From: DASUPK01 sp963797265 | GTDB lineage: Bacteria > Actinomycetota > Thermoleophilia > Solirubrobacterales > 70-9 | Assembly (NCBI GenBank): GCA_963797265.1 | Contig: CAWCOY010000002.1 | Span: forward strand, 496,001-560,000 | Reading direction: 5' to 3' | Length of the DNA stretch: 64,000 nucleotides | Shown: positions 15,127-23,992 of the stretch, piece after piece | Layout: each line of letters opens with the position of its first letter | Numbering within the stretch: the first letter of the stretch is position 1 | Notes under the pieces: generated by a model | Seen by the model: only the letters and a program-made list of their open reading frames with translations | What the model was told of the DNA's origin: nothing | The model's database searches: none | Program-made: the position numbers and the translations under genes

Positions 15127-16653
15127 TTAAATCTCGGCGAGCACCTCCGCCGCCGCGCGCTCGCCCGAGCGAACCGCCCCGTCCATGTAGCCATTCCAGT
15201 ACGTCGAGGTCTCGGTGCCGGCCCAGTGGATCTTGCCCACCGGCTGGCGCAGGGCCGGGCCGTATCCGGTGTAGACGCCCGGGCCCGCGATTCCGACCGG
15301 GCAGCCTCGCGACCAGCGCTCGCCGGCCCAGTTGGACTCGAGATAGTCGATCGGATTGCCGGCGGGCGCGCCGAAGAACCGCGTGAACTGCGCGATCACC
15401 GCCGCCTTCCGGGCGGCCGGCGGAAGCGCGTTGAAGGCCCGCGACTGGTCGCCCCCCACGAAGCCGAAGACGACGCCCGGGCTGCCACCCGGAGGGGTGT
15501 CGTCGAAGGTTGCGTTGACGAAGCCGTCCGTCGAGATCGCTGTGCCGTTCAGCCCCGCATCGCGCCAGAACGGCCGATCATAGACGCAGGCGACCTTGGT
15601 CAGATTCCCCTGGGGGAGGCGCTGGGTGAGCTGATCCCGCTCCGGGGGCAGGTCCGGCCGGTAGTCGATTCGGCCGGCGAGCGTCGGCGGGAGCGCGACG
15701 ATCACCCGTCTCGCCCTCACGCGAAGGCGCTTGGTGTGGACGGTCACGCCGTGCCCCTTGTGCACGATGCGCCGGACCGCCTGCTTGAGCAGCACCCGCT
15801 TCTTGCCCAGATGCCCGGCGACGCGCAGCGCGACGAGCTGTGTGCCGCCGTCGAATCGGTCCTGCTGGGCGCCCATCCGGGTGTTGAAGTTGCGCTCGAA
15901 GGTGCCCACGTTCTGCTCGTTGCCCGAAGCCGCGATGCAGAAGACGGTGAAGAGGAGCGAGAGCTCACGCGGCTCGGCGCCGAAGATCGGTCTGGTCGCG
16001 GCGGGGACGAGCTCTCGGAACTGCGGGGTGATCGAATGGGTGTTGACCCAGCTCTCGAGGGTCTGGGCGTCCCAGCTGGCGGCGTTCGCGGCGGTCCAGG
16101 GAGAGTTGACGTCCACCTGCTTCGCCATCTGGTCGAGCTGGGCCACGACCAAGGCGAGGTCAGGAAGGATCAGCGGGTCGAGCGGGGCCGTCCCGGTCGG
16201 GCCGGTGTCGCTGTAGGTCGAGCGGTTGCCGTCCCGGACGTAGACGTTGTCGCCGGTGTCGTAGGTGGGGAACGTCCCCACCCCAAAGTCGCTTCCCAAC
16301 TTTGCGATGTGGTCCTGAGTCGGGCCGATGAAGGCCGCGCCGCGCTCGGTGATCTGGCCGCCCGGGATGGGTGCGTTGTGGGCGCGGCCGCCGACGCGAT
16401 CGCGCGCCTCGAGCACGATCACCGACTTGCCCGCCTGCTTGAGCCGCAGCGCCGCCGTCAGACCCGCGAACCCGGCGCCGACGACAACGACGTCGGCGTG
16501 GAGCTTGCGGCGGCGCTTGCCCTTCTTCTGCCTTTGCCTGGCCTCAGCGCCCGGTACCCGGGAAAGCGCAGCGGCCGCGCCCGCGGCCGCGCCGGCTCCG
16601 ATCAGGCCGCGCCTGGTGAGCTGTTCCTCGCGTTCCCGCCCCCCGTCCGGCAT
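15127..16653 (-). CDS. Tat-exported flavin amine oxidase
   Basis: FAD-dependent amine oxidase of 508 residues. A twin-arginine signal, TRRGLIGAGAAAGAAAAL, is followed by a basic linker and the dinucleotide fold VVVVGAGFAGLTAALRLKQ, with the second FAD contact DRVGGRA. The C-terminal block IHWAGTETSTYWNGYMDGAV is the monoamine oxidase signature. The Cys of SRGCPVGIAGPG aligns with the Cys that carries covalent FAD in MAO enzymes. It probably oxidises amines outside the cell, producing aldehyde, ammonia and peroxide. Predicted to fold before Tat export. Confidence 0.9.
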   Translation of the reverse strand: MPDGGREREEQLTRRGLIGAGAAAGAAAALSRVPGAEARQRQKKGKRRRKLHADVVVVGAGFAGLTAALRLKQAGKSVIVLEARDRVGGRAHNAPIPGGQITERGAAFIGPTQDHIAKLGSDFGVGTFPTYDTGDNVYVRDGNRSTYSDTGPTGTAPLDPLILPDLALVVAQLDQMAKQVDVNSPWTAANAASWDAQTLESWVNTHSITPQFRELVPAATRPIFGAEPRELSLLFTVFCIAASGNEQNVGTFERNFNTRMGAQQDRFDGGTQLVALRVAGHLGKKRVLLKQAVRRIVHKGHGVTVHTKRLRVRARRVIVALPPTLAGRIDYRPDLPPERDQLTQRLPQGNLTKVACVYDRPFWRDAGLNGTAISTDGFVNATFDDTPPGGSPGVVFGFVGGDQSRAFNALPPAARKAAVIAQFTRFFGAPAGNPIDYLESNWAGERWSRGCPVGIAGPGVYTGYGPALRQPVGKIHWAGTETSTYWNGYMDGAVRSGERAAAEVLAEI

Positions 16654-16696
16654 CGGGGGATTCCTAGCGGATCAGGACCCCGCGAGCCCCGGTTGC

Positions 16697-17881
<1,185 letters not shown>

Positions 17882-17985
17882 CTGCGCCTTTCGTCTGCGC
17901 CGGGGCCTGTCGCCTCCGGCGATTTATGCGGCGGCGGGTTGTGGCCGCCGAAAGTTCAGGGATCGAAGGTTAATGACCGTCTGTA

Positions 17986-19434
17986 ATGTGGCGCTCCTTG
18001 CTCGTCGAGGTCGCAGACAAGCCGCTCTCCGAGGTCGGGTCCGACTTCCTCGCGGTTCTGGTGTTCGAGGGGGACGACCTCCCCGAGCCCCTCGCCGGGG
18101 CGCCGGGCTCAGAGGACGCCAAGGCTTCCTACAAGAAGGCGGCGCTGGTCCACCCCGGGGCGCCGCGACGCGCACTCGTGGTCGGCCTCGGTGATCGGGG
18201 CGACTTCACGCCCGAGCGAGCCCGGGTCGCCGCCGCAATCGCCGCGCGGGCCGCGGCCTCGATGGATGCCACCTCGCTGGCACTGAGCGGCCCCGACGGC
18301 GACGATCCGGCTTCGGTGGCGACCGCCATGGTCGAGGGCGCGATCCTCGCCTCGTACCGCTTCGACCGCTTCAAGAGCGGGTCGGAGGAGGACGACGAGG
18401 ACTCGAAGGCACTCGACGAGCTCACCGTGATCGCCGACGGCGGTTTGGCAGAGGCCGTCGAGGCAGCCCGCATCGGCGCCGAGGCCGAGAACTTCGCCCG
18501 CGAACTCCAGGACCTGCCCTCGAACGTGGTCACGCCCAGCTACCTGGCGGGCCGCGCCAACGCGATCGCAGAAGAGCACGACTCGGTTACGTGCGAGGTG
18601 CTCGGCCGCGAGCAGATCAAGGAGAAGGGCATGGGCGGCCTGGTCGCGGTCTCGCAGGGGACCGCGGAGGAGCCGCAGCTGATCGTGCTCCGGTATCGGG
18701 GAGGGGGCGGCGAGACCCTCGGCCTGGTCGGCAAGGGCGTCACCTTCGATTCGGGCGGCATCTCGATCAAGCCGTCCGCCGGGATGCAGGAGATGAAGAT
18801 GGACATGTCCGGCGCCGCCGCGGTGCTCGAGACGATGTCCGCGATCGCCAAGCTCGAGTTGCCGATCGACGTCCTCGCGGTGATCCCCTCGACCGAGAAC
18901 ATGCCGAGCGGCACGGCGATCAAGCCCGGCGACATCATCACCCAGCTGAACGGCAAGACGGTGGAGGTCAACAACACCGACGCCGAGGGGCGCCTGATCC
19001 TGGCCGACGCGCTCGCTTACGCGGTCGAGCTCGGCGCGGACCGAGTCGTCGACCTCGCCACCCTAACCGGCGCCGTCCTGGTCGCGCTCGGCTCCACCTA
19101 CGCCGCGCTGATCTCAAACGACGACGCCTTCGCCGCCGAGGTCGAGGCCGCGGCCGAGGAGACCGGCGAACTCGCCTGGCGCCTGCCGCTTCACTCCGAG
19201 TACAAGGACATTACGAAGGGCACCGTCGCCGACCTCACCAACGCCTCCTCGAAGCGCAAGGCCGGAACGATCTATGCCGGATCGTTCCTCGAGGAGTTCG
19301 TCGACGGCAAGCCCTGGGTCCATCTCGACATCGCCGGCACCGCCTGGGACGTCGGGCGCGAATACGTAGGCAAGGGGCCAACGGGGTACGGGGTGAGGCT
19401 GCTCGTGGAGCTTGCGCGGTCGCTATCCCGCTAG
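17986..19434 (+). CDS. pepA: Leucyl aminopeptidase (M17, PepA)
   Basis: Cytosolic dizinc aminopeptidase of 482 residues that removes N-terminal amino acids from peptides. Metal and catalytic residues are present in GLVGKGVTFDSGGISIKP (Lys and Asp ligands), KMDMSGAAAV and the family signature NNTDAEGRL. The N-terminal macro-like domain is about 150 residues and the catalytic domain occupies about 165-482. No strong ribosome-binding site is visible before the ATG. It ends at a hairpin shared with the convergent downstream gene. Confidence 0.95.
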   Translation: MWRSLLVEVADKPLSEVGSDFLAVLVFEGDDLPEPLAGAPGSEDAKASYKKAALVHPGAPRRALVVGLGDRGDFTPERARVAAAIAARAAASMDATSLALSGPDGDDPASVATAMVEGAILASYRFDRFKSGSEEDDEDSKALDELTVIADGGLAEAVEAARIGAEAENFARELQDLPSNVVTPSYLAGRANAIAEEHDSVTCEVLGREQIKEKGMGGLVAVSQGTAEEPQLIVLRYRGGGGETLGLVGKGVTFDSGGISIKPSAGMQEMKMDMSGAAAVLETMSAIAKLELPIDVLAVIPSTENMPSGTAIKPGDIITQLNGKTVEVNNTDAEGRLILADALAYAVELGADRVVDLATLTGAVLVALGSTYAALISNDDAFAAEVEAAAEETGELAWRLPLHSEYKDITKGTVADLTNASSKRKAGTIYAGSFLEEFVDGKPWVHLDIAGTAWDVGREYVGKGPTGYGVRLLVELARSLSR

Positions 19435-19443
19435 AGGCCTTGG

Positions 19444-19476
19444 CACGTTTTGCACTCCCGCCGGTGCAAAAACGTG
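19444..19476. terminator. Bidirectional terminator after pepA
   Basis: CACGTTTTGCAC (19444-19455) pairs with GTGCAAAAACGTG (19464-19476) with one bulged A. It lies between the converging stops of pepA and the SCP2-like gene, and a CCCCTTTT run follows on the plus strand. Confidence 0.7.
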
Positions 19477-19488
19477 ACAACTCCCCTT

Positions 19489-19914
19489 TTAGACGGCCAG
19501 TAGCCGCAGCAGCCGGCGGCCGAGGACCCGATCGCCCTCGATCCTGACCCGGCCGCTGGCGAGGCGGCGGAGCGCCCGGCGACCATGGGGGCGGCGGGGA
19601 TCGGGCACGCCGTGCAGGCGACCGCGCAGGGTCGGCACTGCGGCGAAGTGGACGATGTCCGGGAGCCGCCCCTCGATCACCAGGTCCGGCCTGCGCGAAT
19701 CGCCGTCCTCGACGATCACGCTGCGCGGCTTGAAGGTGATGCGCAGCGGCGAGAAGTCCTCCGCGAAGCGGAAGACGACCCGGCCGCGCATCTCGGCGGC
19801 GAGCCCCGGCTCCCGCGCGATGCCACGCTCGAGCAGACCGAAGATGCTCGGGGCGACGCCGTCCTCGACCATCCGGCCGAGGCGGACCGTGTGGACCCTG
19901 CCGTTCCCGCTCAT
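19489..19914 (-). CDS. Small protein, possible SCP2-like lipid-binding domain
   Basis: 141 residues with no signal peptide or membrane segment. The pattern (RGRVVFRFAEDFSPLRITFK, then PDLVIEGRLPDIVHFAA, and a C-terminal GRVRIEGDRVL) resembles the beta-sheet part of sterol-carrier-protein-2 domains, which bind lipids or acyl-CoA. The similarity is weak and by eye. The C-terminus is rich in Arg. Conserved hypothetical protein is the safe reading. Convergent with pepA and divergent from the membrane protein at 19938. Confidence 0.65.
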   Translation of the reverse strand: MSGNGRVHTVRLGRMVEDGVAPSIFGLLERGIAREPGLAAEMRGRVVFRFAEDFSPLRITFKPRSVIVEDGDSRRPDLVIEGRLPDIVHFAAVPTLRGRLHGVPDPRRPHGRRALRRLASGRVRIEGDRVLGRRLLRLLAV

Positions 19915-19937
19915 GGCCCGATCGTAGGATCTCGCCG

Positions 19938-20741
19938 ATGCGGCCGGTGACCCCGCGCCTCAGGCTGATCCTCGACGTCTTCGCCGGACTCGCGCTGATC
20001 GCCGGCGCCCTGCTCTTCTTCGGAGCGACCCGCACCGACGCCTGGTGGTCCTGGACGATCGCCCCGCCGCTCACGGCGGCCACCCTGGGCGCCTTCTACT
20101 GGGCGGCGTTCGTGCTCATCCTGACCGCCGCGCGCTCCGAGACCTGGACCGAGGCCCGTCCCGCGGCGTATCCGGTGGCCGTGATCGCGGTGCTGCTGCT
20201 CGTCGTCACCCTGTACCACCTCGATCGCTTCGACCTCGACAGTCTGTTCGGCGTCTTCTGGCTGGTGGCCTACGCGCTCGTCCCGCCGCTGCTCGTCTGG
20301 GCGCTCGCCGACCAAGTCCGTGCCCCGGGCGATGACGCACGCCCCACGCAGCGGCTCCCTAGGCGGCTTCGCGCATTGCTCATCTTCGAAGGAGTGGCGA
20401 TGTTGGTGGCCGGAGCCGTCCTGCTGTTCTCGGCTGGACTCGCGGACGATCTCTGGCCTTGGGCGCTCTCACCGCTCACCTCGCGCGCAATTGGATCCTT
20501 CTTCTCCGGGGTCGGACTCACAGCACTGATCGCGGTACGCGACGACGATCCGGTCAGCTTCCGCGGCGCTGCGCTCGCCTACACCGTCCTGGGTTTGCTC
20601 GAGCTGTTGGCCCTGGTCCTCCACACAGCCGATCTCGAGGGCGACCACTTCGACACGGCGATCTACGTGATGTCGTGGTCCCTGGTGATCGTGACCGGGG
20701 GCTACGGGTTGAGCGCGGCCAGGGCCTCGTCGCGGTCGTAG
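19938..20741 (+). CDS. Integral membrane protein built from two repeated halves
   Basis: 267 residues with about eight hydrophobic helices. The two halves are similar: residues about 7-65 (LILDVFAGLALIAGALLFFG... WWSWTIAPPLTAATLGAFYWAAF) and about 140-200 (LLIFEGVAMLVAGAVLLFSA... LWPWALSPLTSRAIGSFFSGVG). Each half has a conserved W-x-W-x-(I/L)-(A/S)-P-L-T segment between helices. No transporter or enzyme signature is recognised. The last 40 bp overlap the 3' end of the convergent SnoaL-like gene. Confidence 0.8.
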   Translation: MRPVTPRLRLILDVFAGLALIAGALLFFGATRTDAWWSWTIAPPLTAATLGAFYWAAFVLILTAARSETWTEARPAAYPVAVIAVLLLVVTLYHLDRFDLDSLFGVFWLVAYALVPPLLVWALADQVRAPGDDARPTQRLPRRLRALLIFEGVAMLVAGAVLLFSAGLADDLWPWALSPLTSRAIGSFFSGVGLTALIAVRDDDPVSFRGAALAYTVLGLLELLALVLHTADLEGDHFDTAIYVMSWSLVIVTGGYGLSAARASSRS

Positions 20742-21097
20742 AAGGCGTCCACCCGCACCCCGCTGCCGTCGGAGATCGTCCAGAGGTGCGCGTAGCGGGC
20801 GTCGACGTCCGCGGCGGACCCTCGGCCGGTCGCTTCAAGATGGATCATCACGAGGACCCGGTCGTCCGCGTGCTGTAAGTCCTCGACGGTCTGGTGGAAG
20901 CGCTCCCAGGAGTCGAGGAAGTGGGTCAGGAAGGCGCGGATCGCCTCGCGACCCCGGTAGACGCCGGTGTCCGGAAGGACCTCGCTCTCATGCCATTCGG
21001 CGTCCTCGGCGAGGGCCTCCATCGCGGCGTCGACGTTCCCCTCGTTGAGCGACTCATAGGACGCGAGGACCGTGTCCTTGGCTTCCGTGCCGGGCAT
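20702..21097 (-). CDS. SnoaL/NTF2-fold protein
   Basis: 131 residues of the nuclear-transport-factor-2 cone fold: VLASYESLNEGNVDAAMEAL, AEDAEWHESE, a YRGREAIRAFLTHFLDSW helix, then beta strands ending in YAHLWTISDGSGVRVDAF. Members are polyketide cyclases, epoxide hydrolases or unknown small-molecule enzymes; nothing here selects among them. The ATG at 21097 is favoured over a TTG three codons earlier. Its 3' end overlaps the convergent membrane-protein gene. Confidence 0.8.
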   Translation of the reverse strand: MPGTEAKDTVLASYESLNEGNVDAAMEALAEDAEWHESEVLPDTGVYRGREAIRAFLTHFLDSWERFHQTVEDLQHADDRVLVMIHLEATGRGSAADVDARYAHLWTISDGSGVRVDAFYDRDEALAALNP

Positions 21098-21123
21098 CGC
21101 TCCCAACGCTAACCATCCTGCGA

Positions 21124-21669
21124 TCAGGTTTCGATGATCAGGCAGGTGCTGGTGCCGGTGGCGAGCAGCTTTCCGGTCGCCACCGAGGTGAGCCGCGCCT
21201 CGGAGGTGGCGGTCTTGCGGCCGCGGTGAACGACATGGGCCTCGGCGCGCACGGCGCCGGTGTCACGGGTGATCGGCCGCAGGTACTTCACCTCGAGGGT
21301 CTGGCTCGTGTAGGCGACCCCAACCGGCAGAGTGGTGTGGACGGCGCAACCGAGCGCCGAGTCGAGGATCGTCGACGCGTAGCCGCCGTGGACGACGCCG
21401 ATCGGGTTGTAGTGCTCCTCGCCGGGCTCGCCGATGAAGACGGCCCTCCCCTGCTCCAGCTCCTCGATCGAGAAGTTCATGACCACAGCCATCGGGGGTG
21501 GCGGGATCTCACCCGCCTGAACCGCGCGGACATAGTCCAGTCCGCTCATCTGCGAGCCCGCGGCGGCAGAGACCATCGGGTCCTGCCAGATGATCCTCCG
21601 CGTCCGGGTCGTCTCGGGGGATCGTTCCGCGAAGGAGAGTGCCGCGTCGATGGCGGCCTCGGGGCTCAA
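21124..21669 (-). CDS. PaaI-family hotdog thioesterase
   Basis: Acyl-CoA thioesterase of 181 residues. The hotdog core has the family motif in HYNPIGVVHGGYASTILDSALG, whose Asp would be catalytic, and the strand TLEVKYLRPITRDTG. The N-terminal TRTRRIIWQDP and PPPPM segments match a common actinobacterial subgroup. The start is TTG at 21669, which overlaps the stop of a short upstream gene as TTGA, indicating translational coupling. The pair is divergent from an HxlR regulator with two operators between them, so hydrolysis of a regulator-linked acyl-CoA is plausible. Confidence 0.88.
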   Translation of the reverse strand: MSPEAAIDAALSFAERSPETTRTRRIIWQDPMVSAAAGSQMSGLDYVRAVQAGEIPPPPMAVVMNFSIEELEQGRAVFIGEPGEEHYNPIGVVHGGYASTILDSALGCAVHTTLPVGVAYTSQTLEVKYLRPITRDTGAVRAEAHVVHRGRKTATSEARLTSVATGKLLATGTSTCLIIET

Positions 21670-21809
21670 CCCCGCCCCCGGCGGCGGCGGGCGCGCTTGC
21701 GCCCACCGTCGTCGCGGCTCTCGCGGGCCGGATAGCGGAGGTCGGCGAGAATCTCCTCGGAGCTGATCCGGATCTGCTCGGGACGGAACTCGAAGCGGAG
21801 TGCTCTCAT
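21666..21809 (-). CDS. 47-residue basic microprotein upstream of the thioesterase
   Basis: Short frame from ATG 21809 to TGA 21666. The first 30 residues (FEFRPEQIRISSEEILADLRYP) look folded or peptide-like and the last 12 are almost all Arg/Lys/Gly. AAAGG lies upstream at reasonable spacing, the stop overlaps the thioesterase TTG, and an HxlR operator lies 25 bp before the start codon. These three features support translation. No homologue is recognised. Confidence 0.5.
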   Translation of the reverse strand: MRALRFEFRPEQIRISSEEILADLRYPARESRDDGGRKRARRRRGRG

Positions 21810-21833
21810 GTCGAGCTACCTTTCATGGGGTTA

Positions 21834-21848
21834 GTTGCTTCACGCAAC
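21834..21848. promoter_or_regulatory. HxlR operator 1
   Basis: GTTGC-TTCAC-GCAAC, a 15-bp palindrome. Read on the minus strand it is GTTGCGTGAAGCAAC, 14 of 15 identical to operator 2. It lies 25 bp before the microprotein start. Confidence 0.7.
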
Positions 21849-21875
21849 CACTCGGCGGGCACCCTAACAGCGTGA

Positions 21876-21890
21876 GTTGCGTGATGCAAC
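21876..21890. promoter_or_regulatory. HxlR operator 2
   Basis: GTTGC-GTGAT-GCAAC, centred 42 bp (about four helical turns) from operator 1 and 23 bp before the HxlR-gene ATG. The two sites face outward, each toward its own gene. Confidence 0.7.
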
Positions 21891-21912
21891 CGAGTGTGCG
21901 AAGATCACACAG

Positions 21913-22395
21913 ATGCTCGGCAACGAATACGAGGGACAGGTCTGCTCCATCGCACGCAGCCTCGAGCTGGTCGGTGAGCGCTGGTCCCTGCTCGTCGTCC
22001 GCGAGATCTTCCACGGGCGCCGCAAGTTCTCGGAGATGCAGCGCTCGCTGGGCGTCGCCCGCAACGTGCTCACCACCCGCCTGCAGCGGATGGTGGACGA
22101 GGGCATCCTCGAGCGCCGCCCCTACAGCGAGCGCCCGGAGCGCTACGAGTATTTCCTCACCGAGAAGGGCCTCGACCTCTGGCCGGTGATGATCGCCCTG
22201 ATGCAGTGGGGTGACAAGTATGAGCAGCAGCCCGAGGGTAGGCCCTCGATCGTCGTCCACAAGGGCGAGTGCGGCGGCGAGATCGACGACCGCCGCATCT
22301 GCACGAAGTGCGGCAAGCCGCTCACCGTGCGGGAGGCGGTCGCCATCGAGGGGCCCGGCATGCGGGCGGCCGAGTCTCTCGAAGCCGTGGCATAG
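21913..22395 (+). CDS. HxlR-family regulator with C-terminal zinc ribbon
   Basis: Winged-helix regulator of 160 residues. The HxlR core is VCSIARSLELVGERWSLLVVREIFHG and FSEMQRSLGVARNVLTTRLQRMVDEGILERR. The extra C-terminal part has a ribbon-like Cys pattern (GECGG... RICTKCGKPL) that could bind zinc. ATG 21913 is chosen because a TTG 36 bp upstream would lie inside operator 2. It probably represses itself and the divergent microprotein-thioesterase operon; the ligand may be a CoA ester or aromatic compound. Confidence 0.9.
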   Translation: MLGNEYEGQVCSIARSLELVGERWSLLVVREIFHGRRKFSEMQRSLGVARNVLTTRLQRMVDEGILERRPYSERPERYEYFLTEKGLDLWPVMIALMQWGDKYEQQPEGRPSIVVHKGECGGEIDDRRICTKCGKPLTVREAVAIEGPGMRAAESLEAVA

Positions 22396-22420
22396 CCGCG
22401 CTTCCTAGACTCTCGGCCCA

Positions 22421-23566
22421 GTGGACTTCGAGCTGACCGACGAGCAGCGTCTGCTGCGCGACACCGTTCGCGACTTCGCCCGCCAGGAGGTGGCGCCGGT
22501 CGCCGAGGAGCTCGACCGGACAAAATCCTTCCCCTACGAGCTGGTGGCGAAGATGGGCGAGCTCGGGCTCATGGGAATCCCGTTCCCCGAGGAGTACGGA
22601 GGCGGCGGCGCCGACACGCTGGCCTACGTGCTGGCGGTCGAGGAGCTCACCCGGATCGACTCCTCGGTAGCGATCACGATGGCGGCCCACACCTCGCTCG
22701 GCACGATGCCGATCCACCTCTGGGGAACCGACGAGCAGAAGGACGACTGGCTGCCGCAGCTGTGCAGCGGTCGGAAGCTCGCGGCGTTCGGCCTGACGGA
22801 GCCCGAAGCGGGATCGGACGCCGGCAACACCCACACGCGAGCGGCGCTCGACGGCGGGGACTGGGTGGTGAACGGCGCCAAGCAGTTCATCACCAACTCA
22901 GGAACGGACGTCTCGGGCTGCGTGACAATCACGGCGGTCACCGGCCAGAACAACGGGACCAAGGAGATCTCGAACATCATCGTTCCGAACGGGACCCCCG
23001 GCTATGAGGCCGGCGAGCCCTACCGGAAGATGGGCTGGAACGCCTCGGACACGAGGCCGCTCACCTTCGACGACTGTCGCGTCCCGGAGGGAAACCTGCT
23101 CGGGCGCCGCGGCCAGGGCTACAAGCAGTTCCTGCAGATCCTCGACGGCGGCCGAATCGGGGTCTCTGCGATGGGCGTGGGTCTCGCGCAGGGCGCGCTG
23201 GACGAGGCGGTCTCATATTCGAAGGAGCGGCAGGCGTTCGGGCAGCCGATCGGCAAGTTCCAGGCGATCCAGGCGAAGATCGCCGACATCTCGGCCCAGA
23301 TCGAGGCCGCGCGGCTGCTCGTCTACCGCGCGGCGACCGAGAAGGACCGTGGCGAGTCGTTCACGCTGACGGCCGCCCAGGCAAAGCTGATCACCGGCCG
23401 GCTCGCGGTCCGGGCCACCGAGGAGGCGGTCCAGATCCACGGCGGCTACGGCTACATCGAGGAGTACCCGGTCTGCCGCTTCTACCGCGACGCCAAGATC
23501 CTCACCATCGGCGAGGGCACCGACGAGGTGCAGCAGATGGTGATCGCGCGGCAACTGGGCGTATAA
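22421..23566 (+). CDS. Acyl-CoA dehydrogenase
   Basis: FAD enzyme of 381 residues, typical short-/medium-chain length, that introduces the alpha-beta double bond in acyl-CoA and passes electrons to ETF. Motifs: AAFGLTEPEAGSDAGN (FAD/substrate loop), GKFQAIQAKIADISAQIEAAR, and the C-terminal block YGYIEEYPVCRFYRDAKIL followed by IGEGTDE, whose Glu is the probable catalytic base. Start is GTG. It lies 25 bp after the HxlR gene and may be cotranscribed with it, which hints that the regulator senses an acyl-CoA or its precursor. Confidence 0.94.
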   Translation: MDFELTDEQRLLRDTVRDFARQEVAPVAEELDRTKSFPYELVAKMGELGLMGIPFPEEYGGGGADTLAYVLAVEELTRIDSSVAITMAAHTSLGTMPIHLWGTDEQKDDWLPQLCSGRKLAAFGLTEPEAGSDAGNTHTRAALDGGDWVVNGAKQFITNSGTDVSGCVTITAVTGQNNGTKEISNIIVPNGTPGYEAGEPYRKMGWNASDTRPLTFDDCRVPEGNLLGRRGQGYKQFLQILDGGRIGVSAMGVGLAQGALDEAVSYSKERQAFGQPIGKFQAIQAKIADISAQIEAARLLVYRAATEKDRGESFTLTAAQAKLITGRLAVRATEEAVQIHGGYGYIEEYPVCRFYRDAKILTIGEGTDEVQQMVIARQLGV

Positions 23567-23596
23567 GCCCCTGAGGTCGGGCCTGATCCCAGACCA

Positions 23597-23992
23597 TCAT
23601 CCCTCCTCCGCCGGGACCGCGCTGATCTCGTCTGGATCGCGATCGGCGACCTCGGCCGCCCTCCCCCGCCCCTTGTCGATGCCCCAGTGGGCGGCGAGCT
23701 CGAGTTCCTGCGCAGCGGTCAGCGACTCGTCTGGCTTGAAGCGAGGCGCCTCACTCACCCAGCTGCGCTCGTAGCCGGCCCAGAGGCGCTCGGCGGCCTC
23801 GGCGGTGTGCTCGATCGGGATCGCGGTGCAGCCGGCGAGCGGCCCGAGCTTGATCAACACCCAGCGCGGCTCGCCGTCCTCGGAGTCGAGATGGATGCCC
23901 GCGACCCGGCCGAGCGTCTTGCCGCCGAGGCCGTCGATCGGCATCTCCAGCCACTCGATCGCCTCGGCGAGGCTCGTCGCCAGCTCAGCCAT
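23597..23992 (-). CDS. PRC-barrel-like domain protein
   Basis: 131 residues. Residues about 15-75 fit a PRC-barrel (PIDGLGGKTLGRVAGIHLDSEDGEPRWVLIKLG... TAIPIEH), a small beta-barrel used for protein-protein contacts. The C-terminal part is charged and ends in an acidic tail. The start overlaps the end of meaB by 8 bp, so it is probably cotranscribed with that GTPase. Specific role unknown. Confidence 0.75.
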   Translation of the reverse strand: MAELATSLAEAIEWLEMPIDGLGGKTLGRVAGIHLDSEDGEPRWVLIKLGPLAGCTAIPIEHTAEAAERLWAGYERSWVSEAPRFKPDESLTAAQELELAAHWGIDKGRGRAAEVADRDPDEISAVPAEEG

